Origin: Pseudomonas sp. MYb118
GTDB lineage: Bacteria; Pseudomonadota; Gammaproteobacteria; Pseudomonadales; Pseudomonadaceae
Length of the DNA: 64,000 nucleotides
Assembly (NCBI RefSeq): GCF_040947875.1
Contig: NZ_JBFRXN010000002.1
Span: 992,001 to 1,056,000, forward strand
Direction of reading: 5' to 3'
Part shown: piece after piece, positions 8,002 through 17,345 of the stretch
Layout of the letters: every line of letters starts with the position of its first letter
Numbering within the stretch: the first letter of the stretch is position 1
Notes under the pieces: model-generated
Database searches by the model: none
Seen by the model: only the letters and a program-made list of their open reading frames with translations
Told to the model about the DNA's origin: nothing
Made by a program: the position numbers and the translations under genes

Positions 8002-9915
8002 TCAGCGGGCAATGCCGTGCTTGCGCAATTTTCGGTACAGGGTGTTGCGGCTCACCCCCAGCTGCTGGGCGGTATGGGTCATGTGCCAACGCTGCTGTTC
8101 CAGCGCCGTCAGCAGCGCCAGCCGCTCGGCATCTTCCAGTGGGTGCTCGCCGACAGGCTCCTCCGCCGAGGTCGCTGCCGGGCGCACCTGGACAATCATC
8201 GCGGGCAAATCCTCCAGGCCCACCCGCCCGCCGTCACACAGCGCTGCCAGTGTGCGCAGCACATTGCGCATCTGTCGCACATTGCCGGGCCATCCGAACC
8301 CCAGCAATGCCTGGCGGGCAGGCTCGTCGATCATTACCGGTTCACCGCCCGCTTCCTGCGCCAGCAAGTAGTCGAGCAACTGCGCCCGGTCGCTGCGCTC
8401 ACGCAGGGCCGGCAACCCGACTTCCAGGCCGTTGAGCCGGTAATAGAGGTCCTCGCGGAAACTGCCGGCCTGCACCCTTTCCAGCAAGTCGCGGTGGGTC
8501 GCGCTGATGATCCGCACATTGACCGACTCCGGCGCGCCGCCAATCGGCACCACCTGTCGGTCTTCGAGCACCCGCAGCAAGCGGGTCTGCATCGCCAGCG
8601 GCATGTCACCGATTTCGTCGAGGAACAGTGTGCCGCCGTCGGCCTGCTGCAACTTGCCACGCATGCCTTCCTTGCGTGCACCGGTGAAGCTGCCGCCGCG
8701 ATAGCCGAACAGCTCGCTTTCGATCAGGCTTTCGGGAATCGCCGCGCAATTGAGTGCGACGAAGGGTTTGTCGGCACGTTGGCTGGCCTGGTGCACGGCC
8801 TTGGCGAACGCCTCCTTGCCGGAACCGGTCTCGCCATTGATCAACAGCGGCACATCGCGCTCGAACACCCGCAACGCCTTGCGAAAATCCGCCTGCAACC
8901 GTTCATCGCCCAGGCAAATGCCCGGCGAGCGCGACGGTTCGGCCACGACCGGGGCTGGCGCCACAGGCACCGTAGGGCTACGAGGCTGCCCGCGCAGCAG
9001 GGCAAACAGGCTGCGGCCATCACGGGTGCGCAACGGCCAACTGGCGCTGGCGTTCACACTGGCGCGGCCGAGCAGTTCATCCAGCGCACAGTCGAAAAAC
9101 GCTTCCACCGGCTGGCCCAGCATCGAGCCGCGAACCTGCCCCAGCAGGTTCAGTGCGCTCTGGTTGACCGCGCAGACCCGCCCTTCGCCATCGAACGCGA
9201 GCAACCCTTCGCTGAACAGCCCGACGGATTCGGCCTGCAAGTGAAAACGCAGCAACCATTGATTGTCGAAATAACGCAGGAAATAGCAGCTCTCGATCAT
9301 CTTCGCCGACAGATTGACCAGCGCCATGGTGTGGAACTGGCTTTGCCGGGAGACATCGTGCCGCGCCGAGGACACATCGAGTACCGCCAGCAGTTCGCCA
9401 TGGGGGTCGAACACCGGACTCGCCGAGCAGGTCAGGCCGGTGTGGCGGCCACGAAAATGTTCGTCCTGGTGAATGGTCAGGGCCTGACGCTCCACCAGGC
9501 AGGTGCCGATACCGTTGGTGCCCTCGCAGGCCTCGCTCCAGTCGGCGCCGAGCCACAGCCCGGCGCGTTCGAAAATGCGCCGCTCGGTGGGCGCGGTGAC
9601 GCAATTGAGGATCACCCCGCGCGCATCGGTCAGCAACACTGCATGGCCGGCGCCGGAGAGTTGCTGGTGCAGGCTGCTCATTTCATTGCCGGCGATCTGC
9701 AACACGTGTTGCAGGCGTTCGCGACTTTCCAGCAGGCGGCCGTGTTCCAGCACGGTGGGCGCCACGGTCAGGGCCGGGTCGAGATGGTAGTCCTCGAGGC
9801 AACGCAGCCAGGAGCGGGCAATGGACGGATCGCTGCCGGGGCCGTGCAGGTGGGATTTGCCCTGGGTCACGGTCAACACTTGCTGGGCATGGCGACTCAA
9901 ATGGTTGTCGTGCAT
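8002..9915 (-). CDS. eatR: Sigma-54-dependent activator of ethanolamine genes (EatR/AcoR type)
   Basis: A 637-residue enhancer-binding protein. It has an N-terminal GAF-like sensor region, followed by a PAS-like segment around 230-300. The AAA+ domain has Walker A GETGSGKE (361-368), GSFTGA (408-413, a variant of the GAFTGA sigma-54 loop) and Walker B FLDEIGD (431-437). A Fis-type helix-turn-helix lies at the C-terminus (HTAQQLGVSRNTLYRKLRKHG). It is divergent from the aldehyde dehydrogenase and eutBC genes, which both carry -24/-12 promoters. Position matches EatR (PA4021) of P. aeruginosa. The ligand is inferred from context, not shown. Confidence 0.87.
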   Translation of the reverse strand: MHDNHLSRHAQQVLTVTQGKSHLHGPGSDPSIARSWLRCLEDYHLDPALTVAPTVLEHGRLLESRERLQHVLQIAGNEMSSLHQQLSGAGHAVLLTDARGVILNCVTAPTERRIFERAGLWLGADWSEACEGTNGIGTCLVERQALTIHQDEHFRGRHTGLTCSASPVFDPHGELLAVLDVSSARHDVSRQSQFHTMALVNLSAKMIESCYFLRYFDNQWLLRFHLQAESVGLFSEGLLAFDGEGRVCAVNQSALNLLGQVRGSMLGQPVEAFFDCALDELLGRASVNASASWPLRTRDGRSLFALLRGQPRSPTVPVAPAPVVAEPSRSPGICLGDERLQADFRKALRVFERDVPLLINGETGSGKEAFAKAVHQASQRADKPFVALNCAAIPESLIESELFGYRGGSFTGARKEGMRGKLQQADGGTLFLDEIGDMPLAMQTRLLRVLEDRQVVPIGGAPESVNVRIISATHRDLLERVQAGSFREDLYYRLNGLEVGLPALRERSDRAQLLDYLLAQEAGGEPVMIDEPARQALLGFGWPGNVRQMRNVLRTLAALCDGGRVGLEDLPAMIVQVRPAATSAEEPVGEHPLEDAERLALLTALEQQRWHMTHTAQQLGVSRNTLYRKLRKHGIAR

Positions 9916-10016
9916 TTCTTGTTGTTCTCTCCGCAGGGTTGGGCATCGAGCGTGAGCCTGAGCATCCTCCTGCTGGTCGCGTATTGCAATGCTGGCCGAC
10001 CCGCGCCGTCACACGC

Positions 10017-10034
10017 TGTGCCAATAACGGTACA
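10017..10034. promoter_or_regulatory. Candidate upstream activator site for the sigma-54 regulator
   Basis: TGTGCC-AATAAC-GGTACA, an inverted repeat with one mismatch between the arms. It lies about 100 bases before the -24/-12 promoter of the aldehyde dehydrogenase gene, the usual distance for an enhancer-binding protein. Only one clear copy is seen; a nearby TGTCACGAGCTG may be a weaker site. Confidence 0.4.
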
Positions 10035-10130
10035 AAGTGTCACGAGCTGCGTATCGAAAGCGCCACAGCCAGCCCCCGCCCGTCCGACCAAAACCGCGCA
10101 AGGTGTTGATTTACCTGCGCTGCAGGGCAG

Positions 10131-10146
10131 TGGCCCGACCTTTGCT
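10131..10146 (+). promoter_or_regulatory. Sigma-54 (-24/-12) promoter of the aldehyde dehydrogenase gene
   Basis: TGGCCCGACCTTTGCT has the invariant GG and GC at the required 10-base spacing and differs from the consensus only at one -24 flank base. It is 66 bases upstream of the ATG. Confidence 0.8.
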
Positions 10147-10211
10147 CTACGCTTAATGCACGCGCATCAGCGCGCTTCCTTATAAGTACAACAAGCCAAG
10201 GAGAACCCATC

Positions 10212-11732
10212 ATGCGTTACGCTCACCCCGGTACCGAAGGCGCTCTCGTCACGTTCAAGGCCAAGTACGGCAACTACATCGGCGGCGAGTTCGTCGCGCC
10301 TGTCAAAGGTCAGTACTTCACCAATACCTCGCCAGTCAATGGCCAGGCCATTGCCGAATTCCCCCGTTCCACGGCCGAAGACATCGACAAGGCCCTGGAC
10401 GCTGCCCACGCCGCGGCCGATGCCTGGGGCGCCACGTCCGTCCAGGCACGCTCGCTGATCCTGTTGAAAATCGCCGACCGCATCGAACAGAACCTGGAAA
10501 CCCTGGCGCTCACCGAAAGCTGGGACAACGGCAAAGCCGTGCGTGAAACCCTCAACGCCGACATCCCGCTGGCCGCCGACCACTTCCGTTACTTCGCCGG
10601 CTGCCTGCGCGCCCAGGAAGGCAGTGCCGCCGAGATCGACGGCAACACCGTGGCCTACCACATCCATGAGCCGCTGGGCGTGGTCGGGCAGATCATCCCG
10701 TGGAACTTCCCGATCCTGATGGCCGCGTGGAAACTCGCCCCGGCCCTGGCCGCCGGCAACTGCGTAGTGCTCAAGCCTGCCGAACAAACCCCGCTGGGCA
10801 TCAGCGTGCTGGTCGAACTGATCGGCGACCTGCTGCCACCGGGCGTGCTCAACGTCGTGCAAGGCTTCGGCAAAGAGGCCGGCGAAGCCCTGGCCACCAG
10901 CAAACGCATCGCCAAGATTGCCTTCACCGGCTCGACCCCGGTGGGCTCGCACATCATGAAATGCGCGGCGGAAAACATCATCCCGTCCACCGTGGAACTG
11001 GGCGGCAAGTCGCCGAACATCTTCTTCGAAGACATCATGCAGGCTGAACCGAGCTTCATCGAGAAAGCCGCCGAAGGCCTGGTGCTGGCGTTCTTCAACC
11101 AGGGCGAAGTGTGCACCTGCCCATCGCGTGCCCTGGTGCAGGAGTCGATCTACGACGAGTTCATGCAAGTAGTGATGAAGAAGGTCCTGCAAATCAAGCG
11201 TGGCGACCCCTTCGACACCGACACCATGGTCGGCGCCCAGGCGTCCGAGCAGCAGTTCGACAAGATCCTGTCCTACCTGGAAATCGCCAAGGGCGAAGGC
11301 GCCGAGTTGCTGACCGGCGGCAAGGTCGAGAAACTCGATGGCAACCTGGCAACCGGCTACTACATCCAGCCGACCCTGCTCAAGGGCACCAACAAAATGC
11401 GCGTGTTCCAGGAAGAAATCTTTGGCCCGGTGGTGAGCATCACCACCTTCAAGGACGAAGCCGAAGCCCTGGCCATCGCCAACGACACCGAGTTCGGCCT
11501 GGGTGCCGGCCTGTGGACCCGCGACATCAACCGCGCCTATCGCATGGGCCGCGCCATCAAGGCCGGTCGGGTGTGGACCAACTGCTACCACCTGTACCCG
11601 GCGCATGCCGCGTTCGGCGGGTACAAGAAGTCCGGCGTTGGGCGTGAAACCCACAAGATGATGCTCGATCATTATCAGCAGACCAAAAACCTGCTGGTGA
11701 GCTACGACATCAATCCGCTTGGGTTCTTCTAA
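10212..11732 (+). CDS. exaC: NAD-dependent aldehyde dehydrogenase (ExaC/AcoD type)
   Basis: A 506-residue ALDH-superfamily enzyme. The NAD-site motif GSTPVGSHI, the general-base segment [11 protein letters not shown] and the nucleophile segment [12 protein letters not shown], with the catalytic Cys, are all present. In the ethanolamine pathway it would oxidise the acetaldehyde released by EutBC to acetate. AAGGAGA precedes the ATG by 7 bases. The gene is driven by a sigma-54 promoter and divergent from the EatR-type activator. The family also covers ethanol-oxidation ExaC, so it could serve both routes. Confidence 0.88.
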   Translation: MRYAHPGTEGALVTFKAKYGNYIGGEFVAPVKGQYFTNTSPVNGQAIAEFPRSTAEDIDKALDAAHAAADAWGATSVQARSLILLKIADRIEQNLETLALTESWDNGKAVRETLNADIPLAADHFRYFAGCLRAQEGSAAEIDGNTVAYHIHEPLGVVGQIIPWNFPILMAAWKLAPALAAGNCVVLKPAEQTPLGISVLVELIGDLLPPGVLNVVQGFGKEAGEALATSKRIAKIAFTGSTPVGSHIMKCAAENIIPSTVELGGKSPNIFFEDIMQAEPSFIEKAAEGLVLAFFNQGEVCTCPSRALVQESIYDEFMQVVMKKVLQIKRGDPFDTDTMVGAQASEQQFDKILSYLEIAKGEGAELLTGGKVEKLDGNLATGYYIQPTLLKGTNKMRVFQEEIFGPVVSITTFKDEAEALAIANDTEFGLGAGLWTRDINRAYRMGRAIKAGRVWTNCYHLYPAHAAFGGYKKSGVGRETHKMMLDHYQQTKNLLVSYDINPLGFF

Positions 11733-11774
11733 AGCTCGGGGCGGCACGGGTAATTCTGTGTCGCCCTTCAAATG

Positions 11775-11852
11775 GCTATCGCGAGCAGGCTCGCTCCCAC
11801 ATTGGAACTGTGTACACAGGACGAATGTGGGAGCGAGCCTGCTCGCGATAGC
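11775..11852. repeat. REPIN (GGGAGCGAGCCTGCTCGCG family)
   Basis: Inverted REP pair between the aldehyde dehydrogenase gene and the eutBC promoter. It may separate the two transcripts. The interior is similar to that of the REPIN at 5507. Confidence 0.87.
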
Positions 11853-11888
11853 GCCCTCAAAAATACAGATTTAACCGACCTGCTACGC

Positions 11889-11904
11889 TGGCACGAGCCT
11901 TGCC
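11889..11904 (+). promoter_or_regulatory. Sigma-54 (-24/-12) promoter of eutBC
   Basis: TGGCACGAGCCTTGCC matches the sigma-54 consensus TGGCACG-N4-TTGCW at all but the last base, and lies 35 bases before the eutB ATG. It shows that eutBC has its own promoter and does not depend on read-through from the aldehyde dehydrogenase gene. Confidence 0.87.
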
Positions 11905-11939
11905 TCTTTGCTTGGCACTCAACCCGCCGGGAGGACACC

Positions 11940-13328
11940 ATGGCCACATTCACCCATTCCATCGGCGCCCAGACCTATCGCTTCGAGAGCCTCAAGGAGG
12001 TCATGGCCAAGGCCAGCCCCGCGCGCTCCGGCGACTTTCTGGCCGGTGTTGCCGCGCTCAACGACGGCGAACGCGTTGCCGCGCAGATGGCCCTGGCAAA
12101 CATTCCTCTTGCGCACTTCCTGCAGGAAGCGCTGATTCCCTACGAATCCGATGAAGTCACCCGACTGATCATCGACACTCACGACAAAAACGCCTTCGCC
12201 GCCGTCAGCCACCTGACCGTCGGCGGATTTCGTGACTGGCTGCTCAGCGATGCCGCCGACGAACACAGCCTGCGCGCCCTCGCCCCCGGCCTGACGCCCG
12301 AGATGGCCGCGGCGGTGTCCAAACTCATGCGCGTGCAGGACCTGGTGCTGGTGGCGCAGAAAATCCGCGTGATCACCCAGTTCCGCGGCACCATGGGCCT
12401 GCGTGGCCGCCTGTCGACACGCCTGCAACCCAACCACCCGACCGATGAACCGGCCGGTATTGCCGCGAGCATTCTCGACGGTTTGCTGTACGGCAACGGC
12501 GACGCCATGATCGGCATCAACCCGGCCACCGACAGCATCGCCTCGATCTGCGCGATGCTGGAAATGCTCGATGCGATCATCCAGCGTTACGAAATACCCA
12601 CCCAGGCCTGCGTACTGACCCACGTCACCACGTCCATCGAGGCGATCAACCGTGGCGTGCCGCTGGACCTGGTGTTCCAGTCGATCGCCGGTACCGAGGC
12701 GGCCAACGCCAGTTTCGGCATCAACCTGAATCTGTTGCAGGAAGGCTACGAGGCGGGGCTCAGCCTCAAGCGCGGCGGGCAGAACCTGATGTATTTCGAG
12801 ACCGGCCAGGGCAGCGCCCTGTCGGCCAACGCCCATCACGGCGTCGATCAACAAACCTGTGAAACCCGTGCCTATGCCGTGGCACGACGATTCAAGCCGT
12901 TCCTGGTCAATACGGTGGTCGGCTTCATCGGCCCGGAGTATCTCTACAACGGCAAGCAGATCATCCGCGCCGGTCTCGAGGATCACTTTTGCGGCAAACT
13001 CCTGGGCGTACCCATGGGGTGTGACATCTGCTACACCAACCACGCCGAAGCCGACCAGGATGACATGGACACCCTGCTGACCCTGCTGGGCGTGGCCGGG
13101 ATCAACTTCATCATGGGCATCCCCGGTTCCGACGACATCATGCTCAATTACCAGACCACCTCGTTCCATGACGCGCTCTACGCCCGGCACACCCTGGGCC
13201 TGAAACCGGCACCGGAATTCGAGCAGTGGCTGAAAAACATGGGCATCTTCACCCAGGCCGATGGCAGGATTCAGTTCGGCAGCCAACTGCCGCCGGCGTT
13301 CCGCCAGGCCGTGGCGCAACTGGGATGA
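11940..13328 (+). CDS. eutB: Ethanolamine ammonia-lyase large subunit
   Basis: A 462-residue protein carrying the catalytic barrel of the adenosylcobalamin-dependent lyase that converts ethanolamine to acetaldehyde and ammonia. Characteristic segments include [37 protein letters not shown] and [24 protein letters not shown] lies 6 bases before the ATG. It overlaps eutC by 4 bases and follows its own sigma-54 promoter. No microcompartment shell genes are near, as in other pseudomonads. Confidence 0.96.
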   Translation: MATFTHSIGAQTYRFESLKEVMAKASPARSGDFLAGVAALNDGERVAAQMALANIPLAHFLQEALIPYESDEVTRLIIDTHDKNAFAAVSHLTVGGFRDWLLSDAADEHSLRALAPGLTPEMAAAVSKLMRVQDLVLVAQKIRVITQFRGTMGLRGRLSTRLQPNHPTDEPAGIAASILDGLLYGNGDAMIGINPATDSIASICAMLEMLDAIIQRYEIPTQACVLTHVTTSIEAINRGVPLDLVFQSIAGTEAANASFGINLNLLQEGYEAGLSLKRGGQNLMYFETGQGSALSANAHHGVDQQTCETRAYAVARRFKPFLVNTVVGFIGPEYLYNGKQIIRAGLEDHFCGKLLGVPMGCDICYTNHAEADQDDMDTLLTLLGVAGINFIMGIPGSDDIMLNYQTTSFHDALYARHTLGLKPAPEFEQWLKNMGIFTQADGRIQFGSQLPPAFRQAVAQLG

Positions 13329-14161
13329 GTGTTGAAATGGATGAATTGCCTGTCGATCCGCAAGACCCGCTGCTGGCGCTGCGCCGCCTGACGCCTGCAC
13401 GTATCGCCCTGGGCCGCACCGGCACCAGCCTGCCCACCGCCGCGCAGCTGGATTTCCAGTTCGCCCATGCCCAGGCCCGGGACGCGGTGCACCTGGCGTT
13501 CGACCATGCCGGGTTGCGTGCGCAACTGGCCGACAGCGGTCGCGACAGCCTGTTGCTGCACAGTGCGGCAGACAATCGCGACACCTACCTGCAACGCCCC
13601 GATTTGGGGCGAAAATTGAGCGACCCGTCGGCGCAGGCCCTGCGCGATTACGCCGCCGCCCATCCCGGTGGTGTCGATCTGGCACTGGTGGTCGCCGATG
13701 GTTTATCGGCATTGGCGGTCCATCGGCATTGCGTGCCTCTGCTGGCGCGCCTGCAAGAGCAACTCGCCGCCGATGGCTGGTCGCAATCGCCGGTGATCCT
13801 GGTTGAACAGGGCCGCGTCGCGGTGGCCGATGAAGTCGGCCAACTGCTCGGTGCCAGGATGGTGGTGATCCTGATCGGCGAACGCCCTGGCCTCAGTTCC
13901 CCGGACAGCCTGGGATTGTATTTCACCTACAATCCCAAAGTCGGCCTGACAGACGCCCAGCGCAATTGCATTTCCAATGTGCGGCTGGAGGGGTTGAGTT
14001 ATGGCATGGCGGCGCACCGTCTGTCGTATCTGATGCGTGAAGCCTGTCGGCGGCAGCTGTCGGGTGTGCACCTGAAGGATGAGGCGCAAGTGCAGACGCT
14101 GGCCTGCGACGCAGGAACGGACATGAAAGGTAATTTCCTACTGAATACGCCGAAAGCCTGA
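13325..14161 (+). CDS. eutC: Ethanolamine ammonia-lyase small subunit
   Basis: A 278-residue EutC. With EutB it forms the B12 site of ethanolamine ammonia-lyase. Family segments include [17 protein letters not shown] near the N-terminus, [15 protein letters not shown] and [20 protein letters not shown]. The ATG at 13325 overlaps the eutB TGA (ATGA), giving coupled translation and equal subunit supply. The next gene, an acetyltransferase, is separated by 115 bases. Confidence 0.95.
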   Translation: MSVEMDELPVDPQDPLLALRRLTPARIALGRTGTSLPTAAQLDFQFAHAQARDAVHLAFDHAGLRAQLADSGRDSLLLHSAADNRDTYLQRPDLGRKLSDPSAQALRDYAAAHPGGVDLALVVADGLSALAVHRHCVPLLARLQEQLAADGWSQSPVILVEQGRVAVADEVGQLLGARMVVILIGERPGLSSPDSLGLYFTYNPKVGLTDAQRNCISNVRLEGLSYGMAAHRLSYLMREACRRQLSGVHLKDEAQVQTLACDAGTDMKGNFLLNTPKA

Positions 14162-14276
14162 ACCGTTTCCGCATTGCGTTTCGGCGTCCGTTTCAGGCAG
14201 GATCGAATCACGGCCGCCAAAGGTTTCCTATCGCCGTCACGATGTAAGACAGCCACTTGAAGACGAGACCTATCGA

Positions 14277-14732
14277 ATGCGGATTATTCAAGCGACCCTC
14301 GAACACCTTGACCTGTTAACCCCGCTGTTCGTCAAATATCGCGAGTTTTACGGCTCGCTGGCGTATCCGGATTCGTCCCGGGCGTTCCTCGAGAAACGCC
14401 TGCGTCGCAAGGAGTCGGTGATCTACCTGGCCCTGTCCGATGACGACAAACTGATGGGCTTCTGCCAGCTCTACCCGAGCTTTTCCTCGCTGTCGCTCAA
14501 GCGCGTATGGATCCTCAACGACATCTACGTCGCCGAAGACGCCCGCCGTCAGCTGGTCGCCGACAACCTGATCCGTACCGCGAAGAAAATGGCCAAGGAA
14601 ACCAACGCCGTGCGCATGCGCGTGTCCACCAGCAGCGACAACCAGGTGGCGCAGAAGACCTACGAGTCCATCGGGTTCAAGGAAGACACCGAGTTCAAGA
14701 ACTACGTGTTGCCGATCAGCGAAGAGCTTTGA
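14277..14732 (+). CDS. GNAT-family N-acetyltransferase
   Basis: A 151-residue GNAT domain protein. The beta4-alpha3 acetyl-CoA region appears as LNDIYVAEDARRQLVADNLI, with a degenerate (Q/R)xxGx(G/A) loop, and the C-terminal NQVAQKTYESIGFKED is typical. The substrate is unknown. The position after eutC is the same as PA4026 in P. aeruginosa, suggesting conserved linkage though not necessarily function. Confidence 0.82.
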   Translation: MRIIQATLEHLDLLTPLFVKYREFYGSLAYPDSSRAFLEKRLRRKESVIYLALSDDDKLMGFCQLYPSFSSLSLKRVWILNDIYVAEDARRQLVADNLIRTAKKMAKETNAVRMRVSTSSDNQVAQKTYESIGFKEDTEFKNYVLPISEEL

Positions 14733-14748
14733 TCCACGATGGTGTAGG

Positions 14749-14839
14749 TGTAGGAGCGAGCTTGCTCGCGATAGCGGTGTTCCAGTGAACGATGATGTCG
14801 ACTGATACGCCGTCATCGCGAGCAAGCTCGCTCCTACAG
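14749..14839. repeat. REPIN (GTAGGAGCGAGCTTGCTCGCG family)
   Basis: Inverted REP copies with an interior containing AACGATGATGTCGACTGA, nearly the same as the interior of the REPIN at 18109. The pair follows the acetyltransferase gene. Confidence 0.88.
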
Positions 14840-14897
14840 GGATCCCCCGACGAAATCCCCCGCTACAAACTCAACGCGCTTTTCACCTGTCAGACCG

Positions 14898-14903
14898 TAT
14901 AAT
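14898..14903 (+). promoter_or_regulatory. Candidate -10 box for the DedA gene
   Basis: A perfect TATAAT with no good -35 at 17 bases, leaving a leader of about 100 bases before the DedA ATG. Confidence 0.4.
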
Positions 14904-15005
14904 GCGGACCTTTCCGGCTTGTAAGAAAAACTACACTGGTGTGTAGCCTTTCGCGAAGTCATCCGCACAGGCCTGCCGAGTCGGGCCGCTATTACAGGTG
15001 CCCCC

Positions 15006-15662
15006 ATGGATTTCAACCCGCTCGACCTTATCTTGCATCTCGATGTGTACCTCGATTTGCTGGTCAACAACTACGGGCCCTGGATCTACGCCATCCTGTT
15101 TCTGGTGATTTTCTGCGAGACCGGCCTGGTGGTGATGCCGTTCCTGCCGGGCGATTCCCTGCTGTTCATCGCGGGCGCCGTCGCGGCCGGTGGCGGCATG
15201 GACCCGGTGCTGCTCGGCGGCCTGTTGATGCTGGCCGCCATCCTCGGCGACAGCACCAACTACACCATCGGCAGAACGGCGGGCGAGCGGCTGTTCAGCA
15301 ACCCGAACTCGAAGATCTTCCGCCGTGATTACCTGCAGCAAACCCATGACTTCTACGACAAGCACGGGGGCAAAACCGTAACCATGGCGCGCTTCCTGCC
15401 GATCCTGCGCACCTTTGCACCGTTCGTCGCCGGCGTGGCGAAGATGCCTTATCCGCGTTTCTTCTTTTTCAGCGTGCTCGGCACAATCCTCTGGGTCGGC
15501 GGCCTGGTCACCCTCGGTTACTACTTCGGTAATGTACCGTTCATCAAGAAAAACCTGTCGCTGCTGGTGGTCGGTATCATTCTGCTGTCGCTGGTGCCGA
15601 TGATCATCGGCGTGTTCCGCAGTCGCTTCGGCAGCGCCGCGTCCAAAGCCGAACCGCGCTGA
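15006..15662 (+). CDS. DedA-family membrane protein
   Basis: A 218-residue polytopic protein. It has the DedA/SNARE-associated signatures VIFCETGLVVMPFLPGDSLL, GDSTNYTIGRTAG and ARFLPILRTFAPFVAG, the last holding the conserved Arg residues. DedA proteins are now linked to flipping of undecaprenyl phosphate and other lipids and to proton-dependent membrane homeostasis. It lies 3 bases upstream of mtfA and the two are probably co-transcribed. Confidence 0.92.
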   Translation: MDFNPLDLILHLDVYLDLLVNNYGPWIYAILFLVIFCETGLVVMPFLPGDSLLFIAGAVAAGGGMDPVLLGGLLMLAAILGDSTNYTIGRTAGERLFSNPNSKIFRRDYLQQTHDFYDKHGGKTVTMARFLPILRTFAPFVAGVAKMPYPRFFFFSVLGTILWVGGLVTLGYYFGNVPFIKKNLSLLVVGIILLSLVPMIIGVFRSRFGSAASKAEPR

Positions 15663-15665
15663 GCG

Positions 15666-16478
15666 ATGTGGTCGCTCAGCGCCTGGCGGCGCCGGCGTAC
15701 TCTGGCCAAACACCCGATTGCCGACGACATGTGGCAGCGGGTGCGCCACCACCTGAGTTTCCTCGACGGCATCAGCGCCACTGAAGACCAGTGGTTGCGC
15801 GAAGCCTGTGTGCTGTTCCTCGAAGACAAATACCTGACCGCCCTCCCCGGCGTCGAACTGCATCAGGAGCAGCGCCTGCTGCTTGCGGCCCAGGCGCAGT
15901 TGCCCCTGATGAACCTCGGCGAGCTCAACTGGTATCAGGGTTTCCATGAAATCGTCCTCTACCCCGACGACTTCCTCAGCCCCCAGCGCCATCGCGATGC
16001 CAGTGGTGTCGAACACGAATGGGACGGCGAACACAGCGGTGAGGCCTGGCAACAGGGGCCGGTCATTCTCGCCTGGCCGGGGGTGATGGCCAGCGGCGGC
16101 TGGGAAGGCTACAACCTGGTCATCCACGAACTCGCGCACAAACTCGACATGCTCAACGGCGATGCCAACGGCCTGCCGCCGCTGCACCCCGACATGCGCG
16201 TCAGTGAATGGGCCCGCGTCATGCAAGCGGCCTACGACGACCTGGATCAGCAACTTGAACGCAATCCGGACGCCGAAACCGCCATCGACCCCTACGCGGC
16301 GGAAAACCCGGCCGAATTCTTCGCCGTCACCAGCGAATACTTCTTCAGCGCCCCGGACCTGCTGCATGAATCCTATCCAGAGGTCTACCAACAGTTGCAG
16401 CTGTTTTACCGCCAGGACCCGTTGGCCCGGCTGCGGCAACTTCTGGCGCACGACCCGGTCTATCAGGCACGCGACTAA
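15666..16478 (+). CDS. mtfA: MtfA-family zinc metallopeptidase (M90)
   Basis: A 270-residue cytoplasmic zinc peptidase family protein. HELAHKLDM at residues 154-162 is the HExxH motif with His154 and His158. A downstream NPAEFFAVTSEYFF supplies the third ligand region. In E. coli, MtfA binds the glucose regulator Mlc and is an aminopeptidase. The gene starts 3 bases after the DedA stop. Confidence 0.88.
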   Translation: MWSLSAWRRRRTLAKHPIADDMWQRVRHHLSFLDGISATEDQWLREACVLFLEDKYLTALPGVELHQEQRLLLAAQAQLPLMNLGELNWYQGFHEIVLYPDDFLSPQRHRDASGVEHEWDGEHSGEAWQQGPVILAWPGVMASGGWEGYNLVIHELAHKLDMLNGDANGLPPLHPDMRVSEWARVMQAAYDDLDQQLERNPDAETAIDPYAAENPAEFFAVTSEYFFSAPDLLHESYPEVYQQLQLFYRQDPLARLRQLLAHDPVYQARD

Positions 16479-16523
16479 GGTCCAGGCGACTTCTGGTGCA
16501 TAGCGTCGGCGGCGGAATGTGCC

Positions 16524-16529
16524 TATAAT
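16524..16529 (+). promoter_or_regulatory. -10 box of the ppa promoter
   Basis: TATAAT 62 bases upstream of the ppa ATG, in the GC-flanked context typical of pseudomonad housekeeping promoters. The -35 region is weak. Confidence 0.5.
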
Positions 16530-16591
16530 CGCCGCCACTTTTTGGTCAATCCGGCCAAGTGTTTTTGGTCAACTAACGGGGGCAACGCCCA

Positions 16592-17119
16592 ATGAGCTAC
16601 AGCAAGATTCCGGCTGGCAAAGACCTGCCGAACGACATCTACGTCGCGATCGAGATTCCGGCCAACCACGCCCCGATCAAATACGAAATCGACAAAGACA
16701 GCGATTGCCTGTTCGTTGACCGTTTCATGGCCACCCCGATGTTCTACCCGGCCAACTACGGTTACATCCCGAACACCCTGGCTGACGACGGTGACCCCCT
16801 CGACGTGCTGGTCGTGACCCCTTACCCGGTGGCACCAGGTTCGGTGATCCGCGCACGTCCGGTCGGCATCCTGAACATGACCGACGACGGTGGCGGCGAT
16901 GCCAAAGTCATCGCAGTCCCACACGACAAGCTGTCCCAGCTGTACGTCGATGTGAAGGAATACACCGACCTGCCAGCCCTGCTGATCCAGCAGATCGAGC
17001 ACTTCTTCGCGAACTACAAAGATCTCGAAAAAGGCAAATGGGTGAAAATCGAAGGCTGGGACGGTGCAGACGCCGCCCGTGCCGCAATCACCAAGTCAGT
17101 TGCTGCCTATAAAGGCTAA
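16592..17119 (+). CDS. ppa: Inorganic pyrophosphatase, family I
   Basis: A 175-residue soluble pyrophosphatase. The family I signature [11 protein letters not shown] holds the metal-binding Asp residues, and AVPHDKLS and [10 protein letters not shown] are further conserved segments. It hydrolyses PPi released by biosynthetic reactions and so drives them forward. It is a single-gene unit: its own -10 upstream and an intrinsic terminator 35 bases after the stop. Confidence 0.96.
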   Translation: MSYSKIPAGKDLPNDIYVAIEIPANHAPIKYEIDKDSDCLFVDRFMATPMFYPANYGYIPNTLADDGDPLDVLVVTPYPVAPGSVIRARPVGILNMTDDGGGDAKVIAVPHDKLSQLYVDVKEYTDLPALLIQQIEHFFANYKDLEKGKWVKIEGWDGADAARAAITKSVAAYKG

Positions 17120-17153
17120 AGACAGCTGCAAGCCCTGAGCTGCAAGCGTCAAG

Positions 17154-17181
17154 AAAAACCCCGGTTGAACCGGGGTTTTTT
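17154..17181 (+). terminator. Intrinsic terminator of ppa
   Basis: CCCCGG-TTGAA-CCGGGG stem-loop (17159-17175) followed by six T. The preceding A-run extends the stem. Confidence 0.9.
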
Positions 17182-17198
17182 GTGCCTGCCGGATTGCT

Positions 17199-17217
17199 TT
17201 TAAACATGGTGTTTAAA
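17199..17217. promoter_or_regulatory. Candidate operator upstream of the LexA-type repressor gene
   Basis: TTTAAACA-TGG-TGTTTAAA, a perfect palindrome with 8-base arms and AT-rich composition unlike its surroundings. It lies 129 bases before the repressor start, just after the ppa terminator. It fits autoregulation by the repressor. No second copy is seen. Confidence 0.5.
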
Positions 17218-17345
17218 GATTCGAAGGTTTCGTTTTTCTTGTTTAATTTCCACAAGATACGTCTTACATGAGGTCGCAAATTTCCCGCGTAATTTGAACG
17301 GGTCGTTTATTCAAACCCCCGTGCTGCACGCATAGACTCGTGTTT

